Source: Scolanthus callimorphus (lineage: Eukaryota > Cnidaria > Anthozoa > Actiniaria > Edwardsiidae). Taken from it: a stretch of 64,000 bases of DNA. The stretch is taken from positions 186,001-250,000 of the forward strand of contig CM066925.1 in the NCBI GenBank assembly GCA_033964015.1, read 5' to 3'. Positions 33,271-46,272 of this stretch are shown here, in pieces (position 1 is the stretch's first letter; the number at the start of each line of letters is the position of its first letter). A program made the translations under genes and the position numbers. Under the pieces are notes generated by a model. That model had not been told where the DNA came from. It searched no databases and worked only from the letters and a program-made list of their open reading frames with translations.

Positions 33271-33696
33271 TAAGGATTTTTCTCATCTTTTCAGGTTGCA
33301 GCAACATTGATGTACAAAACTTGACAACACAGTGTCAGGAAAAATCACTATCGTCAGCCGTACAGTTCATACAACCAGAAGTTCATGCAGTATTTGGTGT
33401 TATTTTTGCGAGTTTTGCTTCGAGCAGTATGAGCAACATTAAAGCCCCAACATCAGTAGATTTGATATCCTCGTGGTGTTGTACGAGCCAGCACAATTCC
33501 ATCTTGCTCTCCTTTATCGTTTATCTTTACAGTAGCGGCCTAAAACAATCTCTAACTGTTCGTTTTGTACCTTTCGCGGGTTTCTGCCTTCCAATAGCCG
33601 CCATCTTGGATTTCCGATGTTCGGGGTACTTCGGAAATCTTCCGACTTCGGGTCATGTTCGGGCGTACGGCTAGGGGGTAGGATTTAGGCACAACC
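33271..33696 (-). repeat. FB2 right terminal unit
   Basis: Inverse of 27447-27868, with the same internal deletion. It ends GGATTTAGGCACAACC. Confidence 0.82.
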
Positions 33697-33792
33697 CCCT
33701 GGGGGAGGCGGAGTCACATGACCACTGTTTGAAGACATGGGAACGAGGTTCTCCTTTGTTTCCAAACGGTCATGTGACTCAGCCTCCCCAAG
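33697..33792. mobile_element. Middle third of the split MITE between FB2 and FB3
   Basis: Begins CCCTGGGGG, the second copy of the 9 bp left of FB1. It contains GAGTCACATGACC and its inverse GGTCATGTGACTC, as in the intact MITE at 10150-10362. It ends at CCCCAAG where FB3 begins. Confidence 0.78.
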
Positions 33793-34239
33793 GGTTGTGC
33801 CTAAATCCTACCCCCTAGCCGTACGCCCGAACTTGTCCCGAAGTCGGAAGATTTCCGAATTTACCCGAACATCGGAAATCCAAGATGGCGGCTATTGGAA
33901 GGCAGAAACCCGCGAAAGGTACAAAACGAACCGTTAGAGATCGTTTTAGGCCGCTACTGTAAAGATAAACGATAAAGGAGAGCAAGATGGAATTGTGCTG
34001 GCTCGTACAACACCACGAGGATATCAAATCTACTGATATTGGGGCTTTAATGTTGCTCAAACGGCCCGAAGCAAAACTTGCAAAAATAACACCCAAATAC
34101 TGCATGAACTGCTGGTTGTATAAACTGTACGGCTGAGGATAGTGATTTCCTGACACTGTGTTATCGAGTTTTGTACTTCAATATTGCTGCAACTAGAAAA
34201 GATGAGAAAAATCCTCAAGATAATTCAAGAGGCAAGTTT
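33793..34239 (+). repeat. FB3 left terminal unit
   Basis: The AAGATGGCGGC motif contains an ATG at 33885 that opens 25 codons (MAAIGRQKPAKGTK start) to TAA at 33960-33962. A second frame, ATG at 33987 to TGA at 34134-34136, encodes 49 residues starting MELCWLVQHHEDI. The two are in the same phase, separated by two stops. GTAAAG spans the first stop, so a spliced origin is possible. The protein is unrecognised. A 113-codon antisense frame here is probably a shadow. Confidence 0.8.
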
Positions 34240-34990
34240 ATGTACGGCTAGAGGGTAGGATTGTACGGCTAGGGGTAGGATCCTACAGAAATCAACAGTT
34301 GTACGGCTAGAGGGTTGGATATGTACAGCTAGGGGGTAGGATCCTACAGAAATCAACATTTGTACGGCTAGGGGGTAGGATATGTACGGCTAGGGGAAGG
34401 ATTCTACAGAAATCAACATTTGTACGGCTAGGGGGTAGGATATGGTACAGCTAGGGGGTAGGATCCTACAGAAATCAACATTTGTACGGCTAGGGGGTAG
34501 GATATGTACGGCTAGGGGGTAGGATTCTACAGAAATCAACATTTGTACGGCTAGAGGGTAGGATATGTACGGCTAGGGGGTAGGATCCTACTGAAATCAA
34601 CATTTGTATGGCTAGAGGGTAGGATCCCATGAAACGCGACATTTGTACGGCTAGAGGGTAGGATATGTATGGCTAGGGGTTAGAATCCTACAGAAATCAA
34701 CATTTGTACGGCTAGAGGATAGGATTTGTACAGCTAGGGGTAGGATCCTACAGAAATCAACATTTGTACTGCTAGAGGGTAGGATATGTACGGCTAGGGG
34801 GTAGGATCCTACAGAAATCAATCTTTGTATGGCTAGAGGGTAGGATATGTATGGCTTGGGGGTAGGATCCTACAGAAATCACATTTGTACTGCTAGAGGG
34901 TAGGATATGTACGGCTAGGGGTAGGATCCTACAGAAATCACATTTGTATGGCTAGAGTGTAGGATATGTATGGCTAGAGGGTAGCAGGGG
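34240..34990 (-). repeat. FB3 left satellite arm
   Basis: About 12 monomers. In inverse it aligns with 25180-25876 of FB1 almost monomer by monomer. Confidence 0.88.
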
Positions 34991-36445
34991 TTTCTATAGA
35001 AGGCGGCAACCAGCATGAACTGCTGTCTTCTTCACTGCTGGCAACTTCACTGAAGCTTTTGAAAACCCCGTAAACTAATTTGCTCTCAAAACGCAGGAAA
35101 CACCTTTTCTGCTACCGAAATTTCAAAATTTCCAAGGGGAGCAATTTCCCTTCCTTAGAAGGCTCAGGCCTTGGGCCTTAGTATGGGACCCCCAAATGCA
35201 GCCGCCTACTTACAAAGTGTAGTCTGCTACTTCAAAAAAAATGTATTAAAACCCCTTGGGTAGGATCCCAGAGAATCAACATTTGAATGGCTTGTGAACA
35301 GCTAGGATATGTACGACTAGAGGGCAGGAGCTTATTTACTGTTAGTGGATAGGATCCCAGAGAACCACTTTATTTGCTCATGGTAGGATTATGTATTTAC
35401 CTGTAGGGGGGAAGGATCGTGTAGAACTCAACATTTGCAGGAACCCCCAAAACACCAGATTTGTACAGCTGGGGAAAGGACCATTTTTTTATTAGTCTCT
35501 ATAACACAGTCCATGGAGGCTTTTTCATATTACAGATGATGGGCAGGTCAAAAAGAGCTGCCCCCCCCCCCCCCGAACCTCAATGTGAAGCTCTCCATTT
35601 TGACAACCACCCTGGAATTCAAGAGGTCCTTTGCACTTATTGACACAATTTTTATTTGTGTTAGTATGTTTTATTATTATTACAATCAAGTGTAAAATTG
35701 CAAAACTTAATAAAAATATATATAAACAAAAAACAATCAAGTGCCGAAGGCGCCCACGTAGCTACATGCAGGAGGAAAAAAAACAACACAAAAGTGTATA
35801 TGCATCAACCTGTTTTGTGGTGGACTTCCATCCATGTGTCCATCCACAGGCAACCCAAATGTCATCAAACGAGAAAAGGTTTATATCTTAGGAAGGAATG
35901 AACCTCAGACACTCAGACAGCCAAACTTGGGGAAAGTTGTCTAAGTAGCAAGGGGGTGTAACTGCATAGTCACGTGGTATGACATAATCGATGGCATCTT
36001 CAAACAAGGAAAGGCTTATATCCTAGGAAGGGGTGAACCTCAGACAACCAAACTTGGGCGAAAATATCTAAGTGGCAAGCGGGGTGCAACTGCCTAGTCA
36101 TGTGGTATGACGTAATTGATGATGTCATCAAACGAGGAAAGGCTTATATCTTAGGAAGGGGTGAACCTCAGACAACCAAACTTGGGTCAAAATATCTAAG
36201 TGGCAAGGGGGGTGCAACTGCGTAGTCATGTGGTATGATATCATCATGACATTATCATCAATGACATCATCAAACCTCAGACAACCAAACTTGGGTGAAA
36301 TTATCTAAGTGGCAAGGAGGGTGAAAGTGTTTGGTCACCTGGTACGATGGTGACAGGGTATGCAACCTTTTGTCTCTAACACAGGGAGGCCTTTAGGGTA
36401 GGCTTTTAGCCAGTGGTTAAATCTATATATTATTTAATTTCACCT

Positions 36446-36486
<41 letters not shown>

Positions 36487-36884
36487 GGTCCCAGTATTTT
36501 AGACGGGGGTGCTCGTCGGGAAAATTGATTTTGACCCTAAGGGATAGCAAAATGGGTGTGGCAAACAGCAAATTTACCCCTAAAAGAAAGCAAATTTGGC
36601 CTGGCGACCGCAAAATTTACCCCTAAAAGATAGCAAATTTGGCAGGTCAAAACAAATAAAAGCGAATTTGAGGTCTTTTAGAGTTTTCAACCAAGTTTCC
36701 TTTGTAAATATCGGTTCTGGTGTCAGTACCAATATATTTCTGGGCAAGGATTGGTCTGAGACTCCCCTAAGGGATAGGGCTGACTTTAAACACCCCTAAG
36801 AGATAGCACGTCTGTCAATTTTATACCCTAAGGGATAGGACGAGCACCCCGGTCTGAAAATATGAGGAGTCCCCCCCCTCCCGG
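36446..36884. mobile_element. Nested element with G-tract, FB3 core
   Basis: Starts with 40 consecutive G (36446-36485) and is otherwise the inverse of 23279-23702. The run length is likely uncertain in any assembly. Confidence 0.65.
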
Positions 36885-37110
36885 AGAATTTCACCTACTG
36901 TACAGCTTCTTTGTACTAGGTGATGTTATGAAATAATATACACTTTCTTGTTTACTACAAATTACTAGGTTTTACCACTGATAACATTGCACCTACTTAT
37001 AGGTTTCAGGAGATATTGCAACTCCATGCATACATACATACATACAAACATAACTTTATTTTTCCTGGAATTTTTGATAGCTGGAAAGCTAACATCTCTG
37101 GCTATTATTA

Positions 37111-37426
37111 TTACACTCGGAATTTTTACTTAAGTAAATACAGAATCTACTTCAGTAAAATTTTCACAAGTGTAAACACCATTGCTAACCTCAGTAAAAA
37201 TCGATCGGGAACAACAGAAAATTTACCTACAATCAGGTAAACATTTACCCTACTATGAGGCTGGGTTGGAGCGACTCAACTGAGGTAAGTTTGACAGCTC
37301 ATGTCAAATTCGAGACAAGTGGTGTCCGTGTTCATAAACCCTGCCTAACAACATTTCCTGCGGTTAGGTTATAACTCGACCTCAGTAAATATTTGCCTAA
37401 GTAAATCGCCAAGTGTAAACACAACA
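37111..37426. mobile_element. Harbinger-type MITE in the FB3 core
   Basis: Inverse of 22737-23053, with the same truncated tip (TTACACTCGG) and the intact tip AAGTGTAAACACAACA. Confidence 0.65.
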
Positions 37427-37752
37427 TAAGTATTAAATCCAAAGCCTTGTGGATTTTAACTATGGCTGGTACAGGCTATAAAATAATGTTACACCCTCTA
37501 GCAAAAAACTGAATTGAAGTCTTGTCCTACAGTATTTTCGTTTTATGGCTTGCCTCATATATATTGCCTCAGCATTACGATATCTCATACAATTAAAAAA
37601 AAAGAAAATAACTTATGAATAAATAAATTCATTCCTGATTTGACAAACATTATACTGTATAATGCTATCGGAATTACTTTCTGGAGTGTGGCATACATTG
37701 ATTCCTGTATTAGAGCAGCCTGTCATTTTATTATGAACAACTTTACTTGTAG

Positions 37753-40700
37753 ATAATACCCTCTAGACAATACATCCTACCCTCTAGCATTGTTGATTTC
37801 TGTAGAATCCTACCCTCTAACATCCTAACCCTAGCCGTACAAATGTTGAATTCTTTGGAATCCTACCCTCTAGCCTCACAAATGTTGATTTCTGTAGGAG
37901 CCCCTAGTCGTACAAAATTTCCTACCCTCTAGCCATACAAATGTTGATTTCTGTAGGATCCTACCTCCTAGCCGTACATATCCTACCCCCTAGCCATACA
38001 AATGTTGATTTCTGAAGGATCCTACCCCCTAGCTGTACATAACCTACCCCCTAGCCGTACTATTGAGCCGTACAAATGTTGATTTCTGTAGGATCCTACC
38101 CCCTAGCCATACATATCCTACCCTCTTCTGTACAAATGTTGATTTCTGTAGGATCCTACCCCCTATAGGTACATATCCTACCCTCTAGCCATACAAATTT
38201 GTTGATTTCTGTAGGATCCTACCCCCTAGCTGTACAAATCCTACCCTCTAGCCATACCAATGTTGATTTCTGTAGGATCCTACCCCTAGCTGTACATATC
38301 TCTACCCTCTAGCCATACAAATGTTGCGTTTCATGGGATCCTACCTCCTAGCAGTACAAATGTTGATTTCTGTAGGATCCTACCCCCTAGCTGTACATAT
38401 CCTACCCCTAGCCGTACAATGTTGATTTCTGTAGGATCCTACCCCATAGCTGTATATCCTACCCCCTAGCCGTACAAATGTTGATTTCTGTAGGATCCTA
38501 CCCCCTAGCCGTACATATCCTACCCCCTAGCCGTACAAATGTTGATTTCTGTAGGATCCTACCCCCTAGCCGTACATATCCTACCCCCTAGGCGTACAAA
38601 TGGTGATTTCTGTAGGATCCTACCCCCTAGCTGTAAAATATCCTACCCCCTAGCCGTACAAATGTTGATTTCTGTAGAATCCTACCCCCTAGCCGTACAT
38701 ATCCTACCCTCTTCTGCACAAATGTTGATTTCTGTAGGATCCTACCCCTAGCTGTACATATCCTACCCCCTAGCAGTACACATGTTGATTTCTGTAGGAT
38801 CCTACCCCCTAGCTGCACATATCCTACCCCCTAGCAGTACACATGTTGATTTCTGTAGGATTCTAACCCCTAGCCATACATATCCTACCCTCTAGCCGTA
38901 CAAATGTCGTGTGTCATTGGATCCTACCCTCTAGCCATACAAATGTTGATTTCAGTAGGATCCTACCCCCTAGCCGTACATATCCTACCCTCTAGCCGTA
39001 CAAATGTTGATTTCTGTAGAGTCCTACCCCCTAGCCGTACATATCCTACACCCCTAGCCGTACAAATGTTGATTTCTGTAGGATCCTACCCCCTAGCTGT
39101 ACATATCCTATCCCCTAGCCGTACAAATGTTGATTTCTGTAGGATCCTACCCCCTAGCCGTACATATCCTACCCCCTAGCCGTACAAATGGTGATTTCTG
39201 TAGGATCCTACCCCCTAGCTGTACATATCCTACCCCCTAGCCGTACAAATGTTGATTTCTGTAGAATCCTACCCCCTAGCCGTACATACATCCTACCCTC
39301 TAGCCATACAAATGTTGATTTCTGTAAGATTCTACCCCCTAACCGTACATATCCTATCCTCTAACCATACAAATGTTGATTTCTGTAGGATCCTACCCCC
39401 TAGCTGTACATATCCTACCCCAAATAGCTGTACAAATGTTGATTTCTGTAGGATCCTACCCCCTAGCCGTACATATCCTACCCTCTAGCCGTACAAATGT
39501 TGATTTCTGTAGGATCCTACCCCCTAGCCGTACATATCCTACCCTCTAGCCGTACAAATGTTGCGTTTCATGGGATCCTACCTCCTAGCAGTACAAATGT
39601 TGATTTCTGTAGGATCCTACCCCCTAGCTGCACATATCCTACCCCCTAGCAGTACACATGTTGATTTCTGTAGGATTCTAACCCCTAGCCATACATATCC
39701 TACCCTCTAGCCGTACAAATGTCGTGTGTCATGGGATCCTACCCTCTAGCCATACAAATGTTGATTTCAGTAGGATCCTACCCCCTAGCCGTACATATCC
39801 TACCCTCTAGCCGTACAAATGTTGATTTCTGTAGAATCCTACCCCCTAGCGGTACATATCCTACCCCCCTAGCCGTACAAATGTTGATTTCTGTAGGATC
39901 CTACCCCCTAGCTGTACATATCCTACCCCCTAGCCGTACAAATGTTGATTTCTGTAGGATCGTACCCCCTAGCCGTACATATCCTACCCCCTAGCCGTAC
40001 AAATGGTGATTTCTGTAGGATCCTACCCCCTAGCTGCACATATCCTACCCCCTAGCAGTACACATGTTGATTTCTGTAGGATTCTAACCCCTAGCCATAC
40101 ATATCCTACCCTCTAGCCGTACAAATGTCGTGTGTCATGGGATCCTACCCTCTAGCCATACAAATGTTGATTTCAGTAGGATCCTACCCCCTAGCCGTAC
40201 ATATCCTACCCTCTAGCCGTACAAATGTTGATTTCTGTAGAGTCCTACCCCCTAGCCGTACATATCCTACCCCCCTAGCCATACAAATGTTGATTTCTGT
40301 AGGATCCTACCCCCTAGCTGTACATATCCTATCCCCTAGCCGTACAAATGTTGATTTCTGTAGGATCCTACCCCTAGCCGTACATATCCTACCCCCTAGC
40401 CGTACAAATGGTGATTTCTGTAGGATCCTACCCCCTAGCTGTACATATCCTACCCCCTAGCCGTACAAATGTTGATTTCTGTAGAATCCTACCCCCTAGC
40501 CGTACATACATCCTACCCTCTAGCCATACAAATGTTGATTTCTGTAAGATTCTACCCCCTAACCGTACATATCCTACCCTCTAGCCGTACAAATGTCGTG
40601 TGTCATGGGATCCTACCCTCTAGCCATACAAATGTTGATTTCAGTAGGATCCTACCCCCTAGCCGTACATATCCTACCCTCTAGCCGTACAAATGTTGAT

Positions 40701-43700
40701 TTCTGTAGAGTCCTACCCCCTAGCCGTACATATCCTACCCCCCTAGCCATACAAATGTTGATTTCTGTAGGATCCTACCCCCTAGCTGTACATATCCTAT
40801 CCCCTAGCCGTACAAATGTTGATTTCTGTAGGATCCTACCCCCTAGCCGTACATATCCTACCCCCTAGCCGTACAAATGGTGATTTCTGTAGGATCCTAC
40901 CCCCTAGCTGTACATATCCTACCCCCTAGCCGTACAAATGTTGATTTCTGTAGAATCCTACCCCCTAGCCGTACATACATCCTACCCTCTAGCCATACAA
41001 ATGTTGATTTCTGTAAGATTCTACCCCCTAACCGTACATATCCTATCCTCTAACCATACAAATGTTGATTTCTGTAGGATCCTACCCCCTAGCTGTACAT
41101 ATCCTACCCCAAAGCTGTACAAATGTTGATTTCTGTAGGATCCTACCCCCTAGCCGTACATATCCTACCCTCTAGCCGTACAAATGTTGATTTCTGTAGG
41201 ATCCTACCCCTAGCCGTACATATCCTACCCTCTAGCCGTACAAATGTTGCGTTTCATGGGATCCTACCTCCTAGCAGTACAAATGTTGATTTCTGTAGGA
41301 TCCTACCCCCTAGCTGCACATATCCTACCCCCTAGCAGTACACATGTTGATTTCTGTAGGATTCTAACCCCTAGCCATACATATCCTACCCTCTAGCCGT
41401 ACAAATGTCGTGTGTCATGGGATCCTACCCTCTAGCCATACAAATGTTGATTTCAGTAGGATCCTACCCCCTAGCCTTACATATCCTACCCTCTAGCCGT
41501 ACAAATGTTGATTTCTGTAGGATCCTACCCCCTAGCCGTACATATCCTACCCTCTAGCCGTACAAATGTTGCGTTTCATGGGATCCTACCTCCTAGCAGT
41601 ACAAATGTTGATTTCTGTAGGATCCTACCCCCTAGCTGCACATATCCTACCCCCTAGCAGTACACATGTTGATTTCTGTAGGATTCTAACCCCTAGCCAT
41701 ACATATCCTACCCTCTAGCCGTACAAATGTCGTGTGTCATGGGATCCTACCCTCTAGCCATACAAATGTTGATTTCAGTAGGATCCTACCCCCTAGCCGT
41801 ACATATCCTACCCTCTAGCCGTACAAATGTTGATTTCTGTAGAATCCTACCCCCTAGCGGTACATATCCTACCCCCTAGCCGTACAAATGTTGATTTCTG
41901 TAGGATCCTACCCCCTAGCTGTACATATCCTACCCCCTAGCCGTACAAATGTTGATTTCTGTAGGATCGTACCCCTAGCCGTACATATCCTACCCCCTAG
42001 CCGTACAAATGGTGATTTCTGTAGGATCCTACCCCCTAGCTGTACATATCCTACCCCCTAGCCGTACAAATGTTGATTTCTGTAGAATCCTACCCCCTAG
42101 CCGTACATACATCCTACCCTCTAGCCATACAAATGTTGATTTCTGTAAGATTCTACCCCCTAACCGTACATATCCTATCCTCTAACCATACAAATGTTGA
42201 TTTCTGTAGGATCCTACCCCCTAGCTGTACATATCCTACCCCAAATAGCTGTACAAATGTTGATTTCTGTAGGATCCTACCCCCTAGCCGTACATATCCT
42301 ACCCTCTAGCCGTACAAATGTTGATTTCTGTAGGATCCTACCCCCTAGCCGTACATATCCTACCCTCTAGCCGTACAAATGTTGCGTTTCATGGGATCCT
42401 ACCTCCTAGCAGTACAAATGTTGATTTCTGTAGGATCCTACCCCCTAGCTGCACATATCCTACCCCCTAGCAGTACACATGTTGATTTCTGTAGGATTCT
42501 AACCCCTAGCCATACATATCCTACCCTCTAGCCGTACAAATGTCGTGTGTCATGGGATCCTACCCTCTAGCCATACAAATGTTGATTTCAGTAGGATCCT
42601 ACCCCTAGCCGTACATATCCTACCCTCTAGCCGTACAAATGTTGATTTCTGTAGAATCCTACCCCCTAGCGGTACATATCCTACCCTCTTCTGCACAAAT
42701 GTTGATTTCTGTAGGATCCTACCCCTAGCTGTACATATCCTACCCCCTAGCCGTACAAATGTTGATTTCTGTAGAATCCTACCCCCTAGCCGTACATACA
42801 TCCTACCCTCTAGCCATACAAATGTTGATTTCTGTAAGATTCTACCCCCTAACCGTACATATCCTACCCTCTAGCCGTACAAATGTCGTGTGTCATGGGA
42901 TCTTACCCTCTAGCCATACAAATGTTGATTTCAGTAGGATCCTACCCCCTAGCCGTACATATCCTACCCTCTAGCCGTACAAATGTTGATTTCTGTAGGA
43001 TCCTACCCCCTAGCCGTACATATCCTACCCTCTAGCCGTACAAATGTTGCGTTTCATGGGATCCTACCTCCTAGCAGTACAAATGTTGATTTCTGTAGGA
43101 TCCTACCCCCTAGCTGCACATATCCTACCCCCTAGCAGTACACATGTTGATTTCTGTAGGATTCTAACCCCTAGCCATACATATCCTACCCTCTAGCCGT
43201 ACAAATGTCGTGTGTCATGGGATCCTACCCTCTAGCCATACAAATGTTGATTTCAGTAGGATCCTACCCCCTAGCCGTACATATCCTACCCTCTAGCCGT
43301 ACAAATGTTGATTTCTGTAGAATCCTACCCCCTAGCGGTACATATCCTACCCCCCTAGCCGTACAAATGTTGATTTCTGTAGGATCCTACCCCCTAGCTG
43401 TACATATCCTACCCCCTAGCCGTACAAATGTTGATTTCTGTAGGATCGTACCCCCTAGCCGTACATATCCTACCCCCTAGCCGTACAAATGGTGATTTCT
43501 GTAGGATCCTACCCCCTAGCTGTACATATCCTACCCCCTAGCCGTACAAATGTTGATTTCTGTAGAATCCTACCCCCTAGCCGTACATACATCCTACCCT
43601 CTAGCCATACAAATGTTGATTTCTGTAAGATTCTACCCCCTAACCGTACATATCCTATCCTCTAGCCATACAAATGTTGATTTCTGTAGGATCCTACCCC

Positions 43701-46272
43701 CTAGCTGTACATATCCTACCCCAAATAGCTGTACAAATGTTGATTTCTGTAGGATCCTACCCCCTAGCCGTACATATCCTACCCTCTAGCCGTACAAATG
43801 TTGATTTCTGTAGGATCCTACCCCCTAGCCGTACATATCCTACCCTCTAGCCGTACAAATGTTGCGTTTCATGGGATCCTACCTCCTAGCAGTACAAATG
43901 TTGATTTCTGTAGGATCCTACCCCCTAGCTGCACATATCCTACCCCCTAGCAGTACACATGTTGATTTCTGTAGGATTCTAACCCCTAGCCATACATATC
44001 CTACCCTCTAGCCGTACAAATGTCGTGTGTCATGGGATCCTACCCTCTAGCCATACAAATGTTGATTTCAGTAGGATCCTACCCCCTAGCCGTACATATC
44101 CTACCCTCTAGCCGTACAAATGTTGATTTCTGTAGAATCCTACCCCTAGCGGTACATATCCTACCCCCCTAGCCGTACAAATGTTGATTTCTGTAGGATC
44201 CTACCCCTAGCTGTACATATCCTACCCCCTAGCCGTACAAATGTTGATTTCTGTAGGATCGTACCCCCTAGCCGTACATATCCTACCCCCTAGCCGTACA
44301 AATGGTGATTTCTGTAGGATCCTACCCCCTAGCTGTACATATCCTACCCCCTAGCCGTACAAATGTTGATTTCTGTAGAATCCTACCCCCTAGCCGTACA
44401 TACATCCTACCCTCTAGCCATACAAATGTTGATTTCTGTAAGATTCTACCCCCTAACCGTACATATCCTATCCTCTAACCATACAAATGTTGATTTCTGT
44501 AGGATCCTACCCCTAGCTGTACATATCCTACCCCAAATAGCTGTACAAATGTTGATTTCTGTAGGATCCTACCCCCTAGCCGTACATATCCTACCCTCTA
44601 GCCGTACAAATGTTGATTTCTGTAGGATCCTACCCCCTAGCCGTACATATCCTACCCTCTAGCCGTACAAATGTTGCGTTTCATGGGATCCTACCTCCTA
44701 GCAGTACAAATGTTGATTTCTGTAGGATCCTACCCCCTAGCTGCACATATCCTACCCCCTAGCAGTACACATGTTGATTTCTGTAGGATTCTAACCCCTA
44801 GCCATACATATCCTACCCTCTAGCCGTACAAATGTCGTGTGTCATGGGATCCTACCCTCTAGCCATACAAATGTTGATTTCAGTAGGATCCTACCCCCTA
44901 GCCGTACATATCCTACCCTCTAGCCGTACAAATGTTGATTTCTGTAGAATCCTACCCCCTAGCGGTACATATCCTACCCTCTTCTGCACAAATGTTGATT
45001 TCTGTAGGATCCTACCCCTAGCTGTACATATCCTACCCCCTAGCCGTACAAATGTTGATTTCTGTAGAATCCTACCCCCTAGCCGTACATACATCCTACC
45101 CTCTAGCCATACAAATGTTGATTTCTGTAAGATTCTACCCCCTAACCGTACATATCCTACCCTCTAGCCGTACAAATGTCGTGTGTCATGGGATCTTACC
45201 CTCTAGCCATACAAATGTTGATTTCAGTAGGATCCTACCCCCTAGCCGTACATATCCTACCCTCTAGCCGTACAAATGTTGATTTCTGTAGGATCCTACC
45301 CCCTAGCCGTACATATCCTACCCTCTAGCCGTACAAATGTTGCGTTTCATGGGATCCTACCTCCTAGCAGTACAAATGTTGATTTCTGTAGGATCCTACC
45401 CCCTAGCTGCACATATCCTACCCCCTAGCAGTACACATGTTGATTTCTGTAGGATTCTAACCCCTAGCCATACATATCCTACCCTCTAGCCGTACAAATG
45501 TCGTGTGTCATGGGATCCTACCCTCTAGCCATACAAATGTTGATTTCAGTAGGATCCTACCCCCTAGCCGTACATATCCTACCCTCTAGCCATACAAATG
45601 TTGATTTCTGTAGAATCCTACCCCCTAGCGGTACATATCCTACCCCCCTAGCCGTACAAATGTTGATTTCTGTAGGATCCTACCCCCTAGCTGTACATAT
45701 CCTACCCCCTAGCCGTACAAATGTTGATTTCTGTAGGATCGTACCCCCTAGCCGTACATATCCTACCCCCTAGCCGTACAAATGGTGATTTCTGTAGGAT
45801 CCTACCCCCTAGCTGTACATATCCTACCCCTAGCCGTACAAATGTTGATTTCTGTAGAATCCTACCCCCTAGCCGTACATACATCCTACCCTCTAGCCAT
45901 ACAAATGTTGATTTCTGTAAGATTCTACCCCCTAACCGTACATATCCTATCCTCTAGCCATACAAATGTTGATTTCTGTAGGATCCTACCCCCTAGCTGT
46001 ACATATCCTACCCCAAATAGCTGTACAAATGTTGATTTCTGTAGGATCCTACCCCCTAGCCGTACATATCCTACCCTCTAGCCGTACAAATGTTGATTTC
46101 TGTAGGATCCTACCCCCTAGCCGTACATATCCTACCCTCTAGCCGTACAAATGTTGATTTCTGTAAGATCCTACCCCCTAAACGTACATATCCTACCCTC
46201 TAGCCTTACAAATGTTCGTTTCTGTAGGATCCTACCCCCTAGCCGTACAAATCCTACCCTCGCCTAGCCGTA
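37753..46272 (+). repeat. FB3 right satellite arm, expanded, with higher-order repeats
   Basis: About 140 monomers. A landmark variant (GTCGTGTGTCATGGG) recurs at about 38908, 39721, 40127, 40595, 41407, 41729, 42541, 42885, 43207, 44022, 44833, 45178 and 45500. The spacings fall into discrete classes of about 812, 344, 322, 406 and 468 bp, and the run 812-344-322 occurs twice, starting 41729 and 44022-44833. Other landmarks include GCGTTTCATGGG and CCCCAAATAGCTG. Open frames here come from stop-free monomers read in any phase and are not genes. Confidence 0.92.

Larger units (their letters stand above)
27447..33696. mobile_element. Foldback element FB2
   Basis: Both ends carry the full tip GGTTGTGCCTAAATCC or its inverse. 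The left arm holds two later insertions. The core lacks the GGGGTGCTCGTC element that FB1 and FB3 share. The right arm is about 1.3 kb. Confidence 0.82.
34991..37752 (-). repeat. FB3 core, reverse orientation
   Basis: Inverse of the FB1 core, with the same nested GACGAGCACCCC element at the same position. The conserved frame (35525-35740 minus) shares CKGPLEFQGGCQNGELHIEV with FB1, then shifts frame at a C/G run. Confidence 0.8.

Noticed and set aside
33815..34156. 113-codon antisense frame conserved in several foldback terminal units
   Set aside because: It is open mainly because the repeat units are near-identical. It is frameshifted in FB1, and no domain is visible. The opposite strand has the more promoter-like start.
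37753..46272. Dozens of 60-110-codon frames (MLISVGSYPLAVHILP types) in the satellite arms, which look like a repeat protein
   Set aside because: The monomer is about 61 bp, so the frame changes with every unit, and several phases are open at once on both strands. The frames follow the satellite and start and stop with monomer variants, with no splice or start context.
20895..46272. CRISPR-like array
   Set aside because: The repeats are contiguous tandem monomers without unique spacers, in a eukaryotic transposon-rich context.
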